Of a stretch of 64,000 bases of DNA, positions 40,555 to 50,222 are shown in pieces; the first letter of the stretch is position 1, and each line of letters opens with the position of its first letter. Location of the stretch: contig JAFDVL010000108.1 in the NCBI GenBank assembly GCA_018268995.1, forward strand, positions 81,547-145,546, read 5' to 3'. The notes under the pieces are model-generated. The model was not told the origin of the DNA. It did not search any database and saw only the letters and a program-made list of their open reading frames with translations. The DNA comes from Acidobacteriota bacterium (lineage in GTDB: Bacteria; Acidobacteriota; Blastocatellia; RBC074). The translations under genes and the position numbers were made by a program.

Positions 40555-41547
40555 TTAACGGGGCTTGATTTCATAGCCGTGGCCATTTAACGCCGGAGCC
40601 TGAGCGACAGCTTCCTTCAGCTTGGCCAGCACGTTACGGCTCAACTCGTCATAATTTGCCACTAATGTAAATCCGGCAGCATTTTTATGCCCGCCTCCAC
40701 CAAATTGTTCCGCTACTTGCGCCACATCCACACGGTTTTTGGAACGCAGGCTAACACGATAGGTCGAATGTGATAGTTCACGAAAGAAGGCGGCTGCCTC
40801 AACATCACCGATAGTCAATGGATAGGTAATGATGCCGTCTGTATCTTCTTCAGTTGCGCCTGCCTCCTGCATTGCCTCGTGTGTCATCTTAATCCAGGCA
40901 ATTTTGCCAGTGTCATCGCACTGCAACGTCGAAAGCACGGCCCCCGTCAATTTAATTTTGGCGTAAGGGTATTGATAGAAAATTGCCTGGGAAAGCTTGG
41001 CAGGTTGTGCCCCAAAGCGAACCAATTCGCTGGCAATTTTGAAGGTGCGCTCGGTCGTATTGGAGAAGTGAAAAGAACCCGTATCCGTGAGCAACGCCGC
41101 ATAAATACAACTGGCTAATTCTGATGTGAATTGTACTCCCATCGCTTTGGCGAGATTGTAAATCATCTCTCCAACAGCTGCTGCTGTTGAGTCTATCCAG
41201 TTGAGATTTCCGAAGAGTTCGGTGGTGGTGTGATGATCAATATTAACGACGAACTGGTCTTTCAGGCTTGGTAGCCCCGGTCGGGTGACGTCACTGCATT
41301 CAATGACAAATACTGCATCGTAATTGCGGGTAATATCTGACACTACCTGCACCCCGTCGGCACCGGGAAGCTTCAAATAAGCCTGCGGAACCGGATCGCG
41401 CATGACGACGTCCGCGTCTTTATTCAAACTTCGCAAAATCCAATTCAGTGCAAGGGACGAACCTAACCCGTCTCCGTCCGGCCTGATGTGTGATGTGATG
41501 GCAAAGCTTTGGTGCTTTTCAATGAGATCAGTAACTTCGCCCAGCAT
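40555..41547 (-). CDS. nrnA: DHH/DHHA1 phosphoesterase, NrnA-like oligoribonuclease/pAp phosphatase
   Basis: 330 aa. DHH motifs: SHIRPDGDGLGSSLAL, VFVIECSD, NIDHHTTTELFG and YAALLTDTGSFHFSNT; the C-terminal DHHA1 has FGGGGHKNAAGF. Degrades short oligoribonucleotides and 3'-phosphoadenosine 5'-phosphate. It ends the rimP-nusA-infB-rbfA operon, 23 bp after rbfA, as in many Gram-positive and acidobacterial genomes. Confidence 0.93.
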   Translation of the reverse strand: MLGEVTDLIEKHQSFAITSHIRPDGDGLGSSLALNWILRSLNKDADVVMRDPVPQAYLKLPGADGVQVVSDITRNYDAVFVIECSDVTRPGLPSLKDQFVVNIDHHTTTELFGNLNWIDSTAAAVGEMIYNLAKAMGVQFTSELASCIYAALLTDTGSFHFSNTTERTFKIASELVRFGAQPAKLSQAIFYQYPYAKIKLTGAVLSTLQCDDTGKIAWIKMTHEAMQEAGATEEDTDGIITYPLTIGDVEAAAFFRELSHSTYRVSLRSKNRVDVAQVAEQFGGGGHKNAAGFTLVANYDELSRNVLAKLKEAVAQAPALNGHGYEIKPR

Positions 41548-41570
41548 AATTCAAATAACACTTCTTTCTT

Positions 41571-41957
41571 TCAAGATTCAGAGTCGCTTTCGGTCGCAGC
41601 CGAGTCAGCTGCTTTTTGTTCCTGGTTCACCTCCGCCAACAACTCATCCATTTTGGCACCGCGTTCGATTGAGTCATCAAAGGCAAACTGTAATTCGGGG
41701 CAGTGACGCAATTTCAATCGTCCACTCAATTGGCGACGAATGAATCCTACTGCACGATTCAGCGCTGCCAAAGTTTCTTTTTGTTGTTCGGAAGGGCCAA
41801 AAACACTAACAAAAACGCGCGCATGGCGAAGATCAGGGCTTACTCGCGCAGTGGTAATGGTCGCAAATCCAACACGCGGATCTTTCAACTCACGAGCAAT
41901 GATGTAACTGATCTCATTACGCAGCTCGTGAGCCAATCTATCAGCTCGATACTGCAT
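41571..41957 (-). CDS. rbfA: Ribosome-binding factor A
   Basis: 128 aa, 30S maturation factor with KH-like fold: RLAHELRNEISYIIARELKDPRVG, then ARVFVSVFG and FIRRQLSGRLKLRHCPELQFAFDDSIERG, a canonical ending, plus an acidic tail. ATG overlaps the infB stop by one base, showing tight coupling. Confidence 0.96.
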   Translation of the reverse strand: MQYRADRLAHELRNEISYIIARELKDPRVGFATITTARVSPDLRHARVFVSVFGPSEQQKETLAALNRAVGFIRRQLSGRLKLRHCPELQFAFDDSIERGAKMDELLAEVNQEQKAADSAATESDSES

Positions 41958-44779
41958 TATGACAAACTCGTCGCGGCGACTTTTTCTTCGATATAGGCTT
42001 CAACGATGTCACCGACCTTGTAATCATTGAAGCGATCAAGAGTGATACCACATTCGTAGCCCTGCTGGACTTCGCTGACATCGTCTTTGAAGCGCCGCAA
42101 ACTGCCGATTGAAGTATCAAAAATTACTACGTTATCGCGAATCAAACGTGCCTTCGCTGTGCGTTTGATAAATCCGTCAATCACATATGACCCGGCCACC
42201 GATCCGATCTTCGGCACGCGAATGACATCCCGGACTTCGGCCTTACCAAGCACCGTTTCCTTGATGGTCGCATCAAGCATGCCGATCATCGCATTGCGAA
42301 TTTCTTCTTCAACCTTATATATGATTGAATGCAGGCGAATATCCACATTTTCCTGCTTGGCAATTTCATCGGCTCTGGTTTCAGGCCGGACATTGAACCC
42401 AATAATGACGGTTGCTGCGCCTGTTTCCGTCGCATTTGACGCACTTGCCAGCAGCACATCGTCATAGGTAATCGCACCCACGCCCGCACGAATGATGCGC
42501 ACTTTTACCTTTTCGGTCGAAAGTTTTAGCAAGGTGTCCTTGAGTACTTCGACCGAACCTTGCACGTCAGCTTTAAGAATGACAAGCAGTTCTTTGACCT
42601 CGCCTGTCTCAAGCTGCACGGCCAATTGATCCAAACCGCGTGCCGCCGAGCGCGCCAGCGCCTTCATACGGGCTGCGGCTTGGCGATGTTCAGAAATCTG
42701 TCGCGCCTTGATTTCATCCGCTACCACCTGGAACTGATCACCTGCCGACGGCACACCTTGCAAGCCTAACACTTCTACCGGCGTTGTCGGGCCGCTTTCC
42801 TGTAGTTGGTGACGACGATCATCCACCAGCGCCCGTACGCGACCAAAGAAATTGCCTACGATAAACGGCTCGCCCACTCGCAGGGTGCCGTTTTGGATCA
42901 GCACCGTGGCCACTGCGCCGCGCCCACGATCCAGTTTAGCTTCCAGCACGGTGCCCGTTGCCAGACGCTTGGAGTTAGATTTGAGTTCCATGATGTCCGC
43001 CTGCAAGATGACCATTTCGAGCAGGCCATCGAGATTCAGGCGTTTTTTCGCAGACACTTCCACCATTGTGGTTGAGCCACCCCAACCGTCCCATAATAAT
43101 CCACGATCCGCCAGCTCTTTTTTCACGCGCTCAATGTTGGATTCAGGCTTGTCCACCTTGTTGATAGCCACAATAATCGGAACGTTCGCGGCTTTCGAAT
43201 GTTCAATGGCTTCGACGGTTTGGGGCATCACTCCATCGTCTGCCGCGACGACCAGAATCACGATGTCCGTGACTTTGGCACCACGGGCGCGCATCATCGT
43301 GAACGCTTCGTGGCCAGGCGTATCAAGAAACACAATGCGCCGCAATTTGGTTTTGTCATCAGGATCAGGGACTTGAACGGAATACGCACCAATATGTTGT
43401 GTAATGCCGCCTGCTTCTCCTTCAGCCACGCGGGCTTCACGAATGGCATCCAGCAAACTGGTTTTACCGTGATCTACGTGTCCCATCACGGTCACGACGG
43501 GTGCCCGGTTTTCCGTGTCTTCCATCGCCTCGGGCGTGATCTCAAATTCCGATTCAACGATCATGTCCTCGAAGGCACCAAAAGAAACATCAAACCCCAT
43601 CAGTCGGCCAATTTCTCTGGCCACGTCAGGATTCATCGTTTGGTTGATTGTTGCCATCACGCCGCGTTGGAATAATTCCTGCACCACATCTTTGGGTTTG
43701 ACATCCAGTTTTTCGGCAAATTCCCGTACCGTTGCCCCTTCCATCACTCGAACAGGCTTGAGTTCAATGGGAGCCGCTTTAGCTGTTGGTGCCATCGGCT
43801 TGCGATTCGGGAAGCGTAAATTGCCTTCCTGTTTTTCACCCGGATGTGGTTTAGGTCGTGCGCCGTGGCGGCCTTTATGTTTTGTATCTTTGGGCGGAAT
43901 GTAAGTTGTCCGTTGTGGCGCACCCGAAGGCAGTAAATGCACGCCTTCTGCTTGTTTGGCAGTTTTTTCCTGCCCCGGCTTTGTTTCCTTTTGCTCCGGT
44001 TTGGGCGTGGTTGGCGGAACCAAACGCGGCCTTGGCGGTGCTAAACGAATCACATTCGTTGTGCCAGTTTTCGCCGGGGGCGCAGTTTCCCTGGCCGTTG
44101 GCGGTGGTGCCACAGGCTTCAATGTTGTTGTTGGCGCTGGCGGTGGTGCTGGCGTCGGAATGGGGGTTGTTGGACGCTCAAGCTGACGCACTGTGAAAGC
44201 CGGTTTCACCTCTTCTGGTGGTGGCTGCGGTGGTGTTACCGGAGCTTCTACCACGGGCGCTACTGGCTCAGGCGTTGGTTCTTCAACTTCAGGTACAATT
44301 TCGACTGGCGGCGGCGCAACAGGCTCTTCGACTTGTACTGGCACAGGAATTTCAACTGGTGCCGGTTTCTGAAGCTTTACCACGCGCGGTTTCAAATGTT
44401 CAGGCGTGGGCGCTTGCGGTGCGGTCGGTTTTGCCACAAGTGGCGGCGCGGTTTGCACGGGCGGCGCAGGAGGTGTTTGTACCACAGGCGCAGCCTCAAC
44501 CGTTGGTTGGGCAGGCGGTGCCGATGTTGCCGATGTTGTTTCAGTGGTTGGTTCAGTGGTTGGTGCGGGCTTCGCTGCTTTCACCAAGCGTGCGGTGCGA
44601 TGTGTGGTGACCGGTTCTTTTTTAGGATAGTACATCTCTCGAATTTTATCCGCGATTGCATCGTCAAGTGTGTTAGAAGGCACACTCGCGTCTACTCCAA
44701 GGCGGCGGGCATCTTCGAGAACTTTACGACTCTCCAATTTTAGTTCACGAGCTAACTCGTAAATTCTGACTTTACTCAT
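41957..44779 (-). CDS. infB: Translation initiation factor IF-2
   Basis: 940 aa from ATG 44779 (MSKVRIYELAREL) with GGAAG 7 bases upstream. IF2_N helical domain at the start, then a very long Pro/Val/Thr/Ala linker (about 60-300) with a basic patch (KHKGRHGARPKPHPGEK). A second IF2_N follows (VREFAEKLDVKPKDVVQELF), then the G domain with GHVDHGKT (about 430-437), DTPGHE and NKVD. Domains II-IV end at YVEAYIEE-like C2 sequence. Delivers initiator tRNA. Lies between nusA and rbfA. Confidence 0.97.
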   Translation of the reverse strand: MSKVRIYELARELKLESRKVLEDARRLGVDASVPSNTLDDAIADKIREMYYPKKEPVTTHRTARLVKAAKPAPTTEPTTETTSATSAPPAQPTVEAAPVVQTPPAPPVQTAPPLVAKPTAPQAPTPEHLKPRVVKLQKPAPVEIPVPVQVEEPVAPPPVEIVPEVEEPTPEPVAPVVEAPVTPPQPPPEEVKPAFTVRQLERPTTPIPTPAPPPAPTTTLKPVAPPPTARETAPPAKTGTTNVIRLAPPRPRLVPPTTPKPEQKETKPGQEKTAKQAEGVHLLPSGAPQRTTYIPPKDTKHKGRHGARPKPHPGEKQEGNLRFPNRKPMAPTAKAAPIELKPVRVMEGATVREFAEKLDVKPKDVVQELFQRGVMATINQTMNPDVAREIGRLMGFDVSFGAFEDMIVESEFEITPEAMEDTENRAPVVTVMGHVDHGKTSLLDAIREARVAEGEAGGITQHIGAYSVQVPDPDDKTKLRRIVFLDTPGHEAFTMMRARGAKVTDIVILVVAADDGVMPQTVEAIEHSKAANVPIIVAINKVDKPESNIERVKKELADRGLLWDGWGGSTTMVEVSAKKRLNLDGLLEMVILQADIMELKSNSKRLATGTVLEAKLDRGRGAVATVLIQNGTLRVGEPFIVGNFFGRVRALVDDRRHQLQESGPTTPVEVLGLQGVPSAGDQFQVVADEIKARQISEHRQAAARMKALARSAARGLDQLAVQLETGEVKELLVILKADVQGSVEVLKDTLLKLSTEKVKVRIIRAGVGAITYDDVLLASASNATETGAATVIIGFNVRPETRADEIAKQENVDIRLHSIIYKVEEEIRNAMIGMLDATIKETVLGKAEVRDVIRVPKIGSVAGSYVIDGFIKRTAKARLIRDNVVIFDTSIGSLRRFKDDVSEVQQGYECGITLDRFNDYKVGDIVEAYIEEKVAATSLS

Positions 44780-44829
44780 TGATTCTTCCAATCACTGCCA
44801 GCTGTTTTCACGCCTTGCAACGAGCGGAT

Positions 44830-46356
44830 TCAATCCTGGCTGTCTTCTTCCTGCTGAGCCTCCTGATTGTCCGTTTCTTCTTCCGCTGAAGCACCGGATG
44901 CTGTCTCAGCATCTTCTGTGATGACTTCAGGTTGCGCCTCGGATGTCGAAATATCGGTTGGCTCTGTTGCCGATTGAAGTTCCTCTGAGGCTGTTTCAGA
45001 CTCTGAGGTTGCTTCTACTACTGATTCTTCCGGGGACGCTGTTTCTGTGTCCTCAATTTCATGATGACTTAGCGCGGCTTCACGCGCTGCAACAATTTGG
45101 CGGACGGTTTCTAATTGGTCTTCCGCTTCGTCAACGCTTAAGTCAAGCCATTCGCACAGATCGTCTACGTTTGCCGCCGCCAATTGTTCGATGGTCTCAA
45201 TGCCATGTTCGGCCAGAATCGCTGAATCCGCTGGCGTAATGCCTTCGATAAAGGTGACAGGCACGACTTCCGCCGTCAGCATCTCCTCCATCTGTTGCGC
45301 AATCTCGCGCTTCATATCTTCTTCGCTGCGGATGTCGATGTCCCAGCCAACCAGGCGCGCTGCCAATCGCACGTTCTGACCGCGTTTGCCGATAGCCAGA
45401 CTTTGCTGTTCTGTCTCGACCGTGACTTGTAATTTCTTATCTTCAAAATCAATGACCGCAACTTTGCTGACCTTTGCGGGCGAAAGCGCATTGGCAGCAA
45501 AGATCGCCGGATCTTCTGACCATTCGATAATATCAATTTTTTCTCCGCGCAACTCACGGATGATGGATTGCACACGCGAACCTTTCATCCCGACGCACGC
45601 GCCTACCGGGTCAACGTCCCGTTCGTTCGAGACCACCGCAATTTTGGCGCGATCACCCGGTTCGCGTACCGCAGCTTTGATGACAACGGTGCCGTCATAA
45701 ATTTCCGGCACTTCCATTTCAAACAGCCGCTTGAGCAATTCCGGACTGGTGCGTGAAACTTCGATTTGAGGGCCTTTGGCTTCGCGATGCACATCGTGAA
45801 TAACGACACGAACACGTTCGCCCTGCGAAAAGTTTTCAGCGCGTGATTGCTGATTTTTGGGCATGACCGCTTCCAAACCGTTGCCAATATCAATGATGAC
45901 GCGTCCGCCTTCAAATCGCTTGATGAAGCCATTGACTAACTCGCCGACCTTGCTGATGTATTCTTCATACACATTGTTGCGCTCTGCTTCGCGAACTTTT
46001 TGCAGAATGATTTGTTTGGCAGTCTGCGCGGCAATGCGGCCTAAATCTTCGACCGGGCGCGGCATTTCCAGCATATCGCCAGGTTCCACTCCTTCACCGA
46101 CTTCGGCCAGAGCTTCCTCCATGGACATTTCCAAAGAAGGATTCGTCACCTCTTCCACCACCGTTTTGATTGCAAACAGGTCTATCGTTCCCGTTTCCAT
46201 GTTGTAGCGGGCGCGCAGGTCTTCGCCCGATTTGAACTGCTTACGGGCTGCTGTTACCACCGCATCTTCCAAAGCGCTTGTAATGACAGTGGGGTCAATA
46301 TTCTTTTCCTTGCTTAAAAGCTCGATATTTTGTGCGATAGAACTCAGTGCATTCAT
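44830..46356 (-). CDS. nusA: Transcription termination/antitermination factor NusA
   Basis: 508 aa. N-terminal RNAP-binding domain (about 1-125), S1 domain (about 135-200), KH1 (GACVGMKGSRVQSIIRELRGEKIDII) and KH2 (IGKRGQNVRLAARLVGWDIDI). A helix-hairpin-helix-like segment (ILAEHGIETIEQLAAANVDDL, about 385-410) follows. The last 80 residues are strongly acidic Glu/Ser/Thr-rich. Fits the rimP-nusA-infB order. Confidence 0.97.
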   Translation of the reverse strand: MNALSSIAQNIELLSKEKNIDPTVITSALEDAVVTAARKQFKSGEDLRARYNMETGTIDLFAIKTVVEEVTNPSLEMSMEEALAEVGEGVEPGDMLEMPRPVEDLGRIAAQTAKQIILQKVREAERNNVYEEYISKVGELVNGFIKRFEGGRVIIDIGNGLEAVMPKNQQSRAENFSQGERVRVVIHDVHREAKGPQIEVSRTSPELLKRLFEMEVPEIYDGTVVIKAAVREPGDRAKIAVVSNERDVDPVGACVGMKGSRVQSIIRELRGEKIDIIEWSEDPAIFAANALSPAKVSKVAVIDFEDKKLQVTVETEQQSLAIGKRGQNVRLAARLVGWDIDIRSEEDMKREIAQQMEEMLTAEVVPVTFIEGITPADSAILAEHGIETIEQLAAANVDDLCEWLDLSVDEAEDQLETVRQIVAAREAALSHHEIEDTETASPEESVVEATSESETASEELQSATEPTDISTSEAQPEVITEDAETASGASAEEETDNQEAQQEEDSQD

Positions 46357-46450
46357 GGTTAGTTAGTCATTAGTTACTGGTCATTTGTCCTTTGTCATAA
46401 GCGATAAGGTTGCTTGCGAATGACCAATGACGACTGACAAATGACAAATC
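46357..46450. repeat. Short repeats between rimP and nusA
   Basis: The 94-bp gap holds several copies of a GTCATT(A/T)GTC-like unit in both orientations: TAGTCATTAGTTACTGG, GGTCATTTGTC, CTTTGTCAT and, inverted, GACAAATGACAAAT at the rimP stop. It can fold into alternative hairpins within the operon leader of nusA. Confidence 0.55.
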
Positions 46451-46915
46451 TCAAGGTTCAATTTCAACATTCGCCTTGGTAATTAAACTGAGGGGCAAGC
46501 GATGGCGCTTACCGGTTTCATCTTCCAGTAAAGCTGCCTCTTCGCCCTCCCGTTCAAGTCCAATCAGCGTGCCGTGAAAATTGCGCTGCCCATTGAGCGG
46601 CGCGTTTAATTTAATATGTGCTGGCAGTCCGGCAAACCGTTCGTAATCACTTGGCTTGTATAGGCCGCGATCCAATCCCGGCGAGGCGACTTCAAGCAGG
46701 TACTGATGCGGAATTAGGTCCTCAACTTCCAGAATCAATCCCACCTGCTCACTGACGATTGCGCAATCATCGTGATTGACACCGCCGAGCTTATCAATAT
46801 AGATCCGCAGAACTGCATTCCCACGCCCTCCAACCATTTCTGCATGGACTAATTCCAAGCCCTCGCGGGTGGCGACTCGCTCAATAATTTCGTGGATACG
46901 CTGATCTAACTTCAC
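46451..46915 (-). CDS. rimP: Ribosome maturation factor RimP
   Basis: About 154 aa if translation starts at the GTG near 46915 (VKLDQRIHEIIER); the frame remains open to 46993, and the start is uncertain because neither has a good ribosome binding site. N-terminal RimP domain with GLELVHAEMVGGRGNAVLRIYIDK and GGVNHDDCAIVSEQV; C-terminal SH3-like domain EVASPGLDRGLYKPSDYERFAGLPAHIKL, ending with a beta-rich LSLITKANVEIEP. First gene of the translation operon in this window. Confidence 0.92.
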   Translation of the reverse strand: MKLDQRIHEIIERVATREGLELVHAEMVGGRGNAVLRIYIDKLGGVNHDDCAIVSEQVGLILEVEDLIPHQYLLEVASPGLDRGLYKPSDYERFAGLPAHIKLNAPLNGQRNFHGTLIGLEREGEEAALLEDETGKRHRLPLSLITKANVEIEP

Positions 46916-47076
46916 TATTTCTAAAACGCGGCTTCGGGAGTTGTTTACGAGCAAACTAACTGCCCATATGAAAAAAGTGGGCGTTGTGCCCACTCCATTA
47001 AGCCGAGGATAGTACCTGAGTGCGAGGGCGAAAGCAAGCGGTTGCTCTTTAATTTGCGCAGCGAATGGATATACTG

Positions 47077-47895
47077 ATGCCTATGCATCAACGAACCTTA
47101 TCTTTCCTACTTCTTTTGAGTGTTTTTGTCCTTCCTGTCGCCGCGCAAGTCAGGCCTGCGATCATTGCTCATCGAGGAGGCGCAAAAGAGTCTACCGAAA
47201 ACACTATCGAAGCCTTTCAGCGAGCCACCCAAATTGGTGCACTGGGAAGTGAAACAGATATTCGCTTAACCAAAGATGGTGAAGTGGTAATTTACCACGA
47301 TGACAATGTTGGGCGGGTCGAGGGGCTATCCTTTGCCCAAAAAGGCCCCCTGGTGGCGGATGTTACCTATCAGGAATTGAAGGCAAAAACGCTGAAGCCC
47401 GTGGGTGATGATAAAGGCGGGCGTCAGGTTCCTACGTTCAAAGCTGTGCTTGATCAGGTGACTTCGGGGCTGCTGAATGTTGAATTGAAGCGGTGCCCAC
47501 GGTTTGATGAATTGGTGGAAAAAACGATTGTAATCTTAAAGAATCACCCTGCGCTGGATCGAGTTGTCCTTGAGGCACCTGATCTCGTAACGGCGCAAAA
47601 GCTGCGTGACGGATTGGGGAGCAAACTTAAGCTACACATCAATCCAGGCTATGACTCGTCTGTCCCCTATGATGTTGCCGTCAAAAAAGTAATTGAATTC
47701 AAACCACATTCCCTCTCAATTTCCTACAAAAAACTATCGTGGGAAATCGTAGACCTGGCACACAAAGCCGGCGTTGAAGTTTGGGTCTGGACTGTGGATG
47801 ATCCTGGCATTGCGCAAGCTGTCGCATTGCTTGGCGCGGATGCCATCAAGACCGATAAGCCAACGATGTTGCTGGAGTTATTTCGCAAGAAATAG
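47077..47895 (+). CDS. Secreted glycerophosphodiester phosphodiesterase
   Basis: About 272 aa. Three in-frame ATGs (47065, 47077, 47083) precede the signal peptide LSFLLLLSVFVLPVAAQ; none has a clear Shine-Dalgarno, so the start is approximate. GDPD motifs: IIAHRGGAKESTENTIEAF, SETDIRLTKDGEVVIYHDD (the E-T-D and H-D catalytic pairs) and the late VWVWTVDDPG strand. Hydrolyses glycerophosphodiesters to glycerol-3-phosphate and alcohol outside the cytoplasm. Monocistronic, divergent from rimP. Confidence 0.92.
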   Translation: MPMHQRTLSFLLLLSVFVLPVAAQVRPAIIAHRGGAKESTENTIEAFQRATQIGALGSETDIRLTKDGEVVIYHDDNVGRVEGLSFAQKGPLVADVTYQELKAKTLKPVGDDKGGRQVPTFKAVLDQVTSGLLNVELKRCPRFDELVEKTIVILKNHPALDRVVLEAPDLVTAQKLRDGLGSKLKLHINPGYDSSVPYDVAVKKVIEFKPHSLSISYKKLSWEIVDLAHKAGVEVWVWTVDDPGIAQAVALLGADAIKTDKPTMLLELFRKK

Positions 47896-47942
47896 TGTTG
47901 AACCAATTGATTCGGTATCGGCTAACCTCGCAGTCGGCTTCT

Positions 47943-48461
47943 TTAGTGAATAATTTCCCGCAAAATAGAAGTCGCCGCGATTTCTGTCGGAGTAGTAAGC
48001 ACGTAAATGGAATGAAATCCTTCTTGGGAGAGATTAGCCAGGGCCGCTTGTAAATCCTGTTGCTGTTGCAGGATCACTTCCTGGTCTACGATTCGGTGGC
48101 TGCGCTGCTCGTTTTGTTGAAAGGCGATGGTACTTTCCACATTGAGTACAATTGCCACTGCGGGAATCTGCGCCGCCGCTGCCACGCCCAATAAAAATTG
48201 GCGTGCCTGCGATTGGACATTGGTTGCATCAATCACAGTCAGCTTGCGATGCGCCAATCGTTTGGTCGCAATCAAATGTAGCAATTCAAACGCGTCCTGA
48301 TTTACGGTTTGATTGTTCTCGTCGTCGCAGATGAGCGCGCGGCAATGATCTGATGAGACAATCTCAGTCGGTGCAAAATGTTGTCTTGCGAAAGTGGATT
48401 TGCCAGAGCCTGACACGCCAATCAGTAACACCAGCGAGACATCTGGAAGCGTAATTTGCAT
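47943..48461 (-). CDS. P-loop nucleotide kinase, Pnkp kinase-domain-like
   Basis: 172 aa from ATG 48461 (MQITLPDVSLVLLIGVSG). Walker A GVSGSGKST near residue 15-23, EIVSSDHCR (the S/D catalytic region), TVIDATN (Walker B-like DAT) and a QQNEQRSHRIVDQEVI lid with arginines. This is the pattern of the kinase module of bacterial polynucleotide kinase-phosphatases and related AAA kinases, here without the phosphatase and ligase modules. The ATG follows the stop of the acyl-CoA ligase by two bases, so the two are translationally close; a shared function is not evident. Confidence 0.8.
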   Translation of the reverse strand: MQITLPDVSLVLLIGVSGSGKSTFARQHFAPTEIVSSDHCRALICDDENNQTVNQDAFELLHLIATKRLAHRKLTVIDATNVQSQARQFLLGVAAAAQIPAVAIVLNVESTIAFQQNEQRSHRIVDQEVILQQQQDLQAALANLSQEGFHSIYVLTTPTEIAATSILREIIH

Positions 48462-48463
48462 AC

Positions 48464-50023
48464 TCAATTCACTCGTCGTGCGTATCCTTTCCAATATGGT
48501 TCGCGCAACACCTTCTTATCAATTTTACCTGTGCCGCCTTTGGGTAATTCGCTGTCTCGAATCTCAATTAACTTCGGCGTTTTGTAATGCGCCAGATGTT
48601 CAGCGCAATGCGAAATCAATTCTTCAGCCGTGGCAATAACGCCAGATTTCAACGTGACGACTGCGGCGACGACTTCGCCCCATTTTTCATCGGGGGTGCC
48701 AATGACTGCGACTTCGCGCACTGCCGGGTGTTTGAAAAGGACATTTTCGACTTCGGTGGAGTACACGTTTTCGCCGCCTGTGACGATCATATCTTTGGTA
48801 CGGTCTACAATGTAAAAGAAACCGTGTTCGTCCATCCGCGCTGCATCGCCTGTGTGTAGCCAACCGCCGCGCAGCGTTCGCGCGGTTTCTTCCGGTCGCT
48901 TCCAGTATCCGAGCATGACGTTTGGCCCGCGCGCGACGATTTCGCCGACTTCCCCTTGTTTCACGGGTTGGTCGCTATCATCAAAGATCTGCAATTCCAC
49001 CCCGATAATCGGACGACCGCACGAAGCCAGACGGCGCGTCAGGTGTTCTGGCCCTTCAAGGACATGGTCTTGCGGGGAAAGCCGTGTCAGTAGCGGGGAA
49101 GATTCGCTTTGCCCATAACCCTGCGATAGCTCAACACCGGGCAGTGTTTGCATTGTGCGTTTCAGCAATTCAGCAGGCATGGGCGAAGCGCCGTACCCAA
49201 TGCGTGTCAGGCTGCTTAAATCCCGCCGATGCACGTCAGGGTGATTGATAATGAAATTAATCATCGTTGGCACCAGAGTTACACTGGTGACGCGTTCGCG
49301 TTCGATCAGTTCCAGCAGCCCTGCCGGGTCGAATTTCTTCAGCATCACATGGGTGTTGCCATGCAGCGTGATGCTCATGAGGGAAGGAAAATCTGCCAGA
49401 TGAAACATCGGCGCAGCGTGCATATACACTTCACCCTCACGCGCAGGAATCGCTGCCAGCGAATGCAGTAAATTCATCCACAGATTCCGATGGCTGAGCA
49501 TGACGCCTTTCGGCAGTCCAGTTGTCCCACTGGTATAAAACAATCCTGCCAGATCGTTTTCTGCAATTTCAGGCGTGACGACCGAAGCTGTGGCATTGGC
49601 GATCAAATCTTCGTAGCCGAGAAAATTTTCTGCCGGGGCTGTGGCAATGTAATGCTGAATGCCTTCCAGTCGTGGTCGCATTGCAACCGTCATCGGCAGC
49701 ATCACATCATCTGAAATCATTGCTACGCATTCAGCATCATTGATGATGAAAATCAGCTCTTCTGCTGCCAGCCGATAATTCAATGGCACCACCACTGCGC
49801 CAATGTCCCAGCAGGCAAAAATGACTTCGGCGAACTCGTGCCCATTGAGCATGAGGATGGCAATGCGGTCGCCCTGTTTGACTCCGCGTTGCTGGAGCGC
49901 CGCCGCGAACGCCGTCACGCGGTTGCGCATTTCCTGATAGGTTTGCCGATGTTCTCCATCAATCGTCGCAATGTGATGCGGATAGAATGCCGCACCACGT
50001 TTCAGCACTTGCGTGAGAATCAT
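48464..50023 (-). CDS. AMP-dependent acyl-CoA synthetase/ligase
   Basis: 519 aa from ATG 50023 (MILTQVLKRGAAFYPHH), with AGGGAGC 6 bases upstream. Adenylate-forming family motifs: LFYTSGTTGLPKGVMLSHRN (P-loop), GYGQSESSPLLTR, WLHTGDAARMDEHGFFYIVDRTKDMI, GGENVYSTEVE and the C-terminal lysine in PKGGTGKIDKKVL. Likely a medium/long-chain fatty acyl-CoA ligase. No other beta-oxidation gene is adjacent; only the small P-loop kinase follows. Confidence 0.93.
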   Translation of the reverse strand: MILTQVLKRGAAFYPHHIATIDGEHRQTYQEMRNRVTAFAAALQQRGVKQGDRIAILMLNGHEFAEVIFACWDIGAVVVPLNYRLAAEELIFIINDAECVAMISDDVMLPMTVAMRPRLEGIQHYIATAPAENFLGYEDLIANATASVVTPEIAENDLAGLFYTSGTTGLPKGVMLSHRNLWMNLLHSLAAIPAREGEVYMHAAPMFHLADFPSLMSITLHGNTHVMLKKFDPAGLLELIERERVTSVTLVPTMINFIINHPDVHRRDLSSLTRIGYGASPMPAELLKRTMQTLPGVELSQGYGQSESSPLLTRLSPQDHVLEGPEHLTRRLASCGRPIIGVELQIFDDSDQPVKQGEVGEIVARGPNVMLGYWKRPEETARTLRGGWLHTGDAARMDEHGFFYIVDRTKDMIVTGGENVYSTEVENVLFKHPAVREVAVIGTPDEKWGEVVAAVVTLKSGVIATAEELISHCAEHLAHYKTPKLIEIRDSELPKGGTGKIDKKVLREPYWKGYARRVN

Positions 50024-50222
50024 ATTTTGCTCCCTTTGCGCGCCCAATCGCTTGTTTCACTTGAAGCAGGCGATTTTTGTGAGTTCGTTTTATGTCCGGT
50101 TATTGGAAGAATGCGTATCCTATCCTAATCTCTGGATGAAGTGGAATCGTCTGTCAGTGCGAAGACTAAAATCAGTGAAAGGTTTGAAGGGAATGCGAGC
50201 TTTTCGGAACCAGCAGGGAGGA

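Noticed and set aside
43956-44186. Gly/Val-rich open frame opposite infB
   Set aside because: Shadow of the Pro/Val/Ala-rich linker of IF-2.
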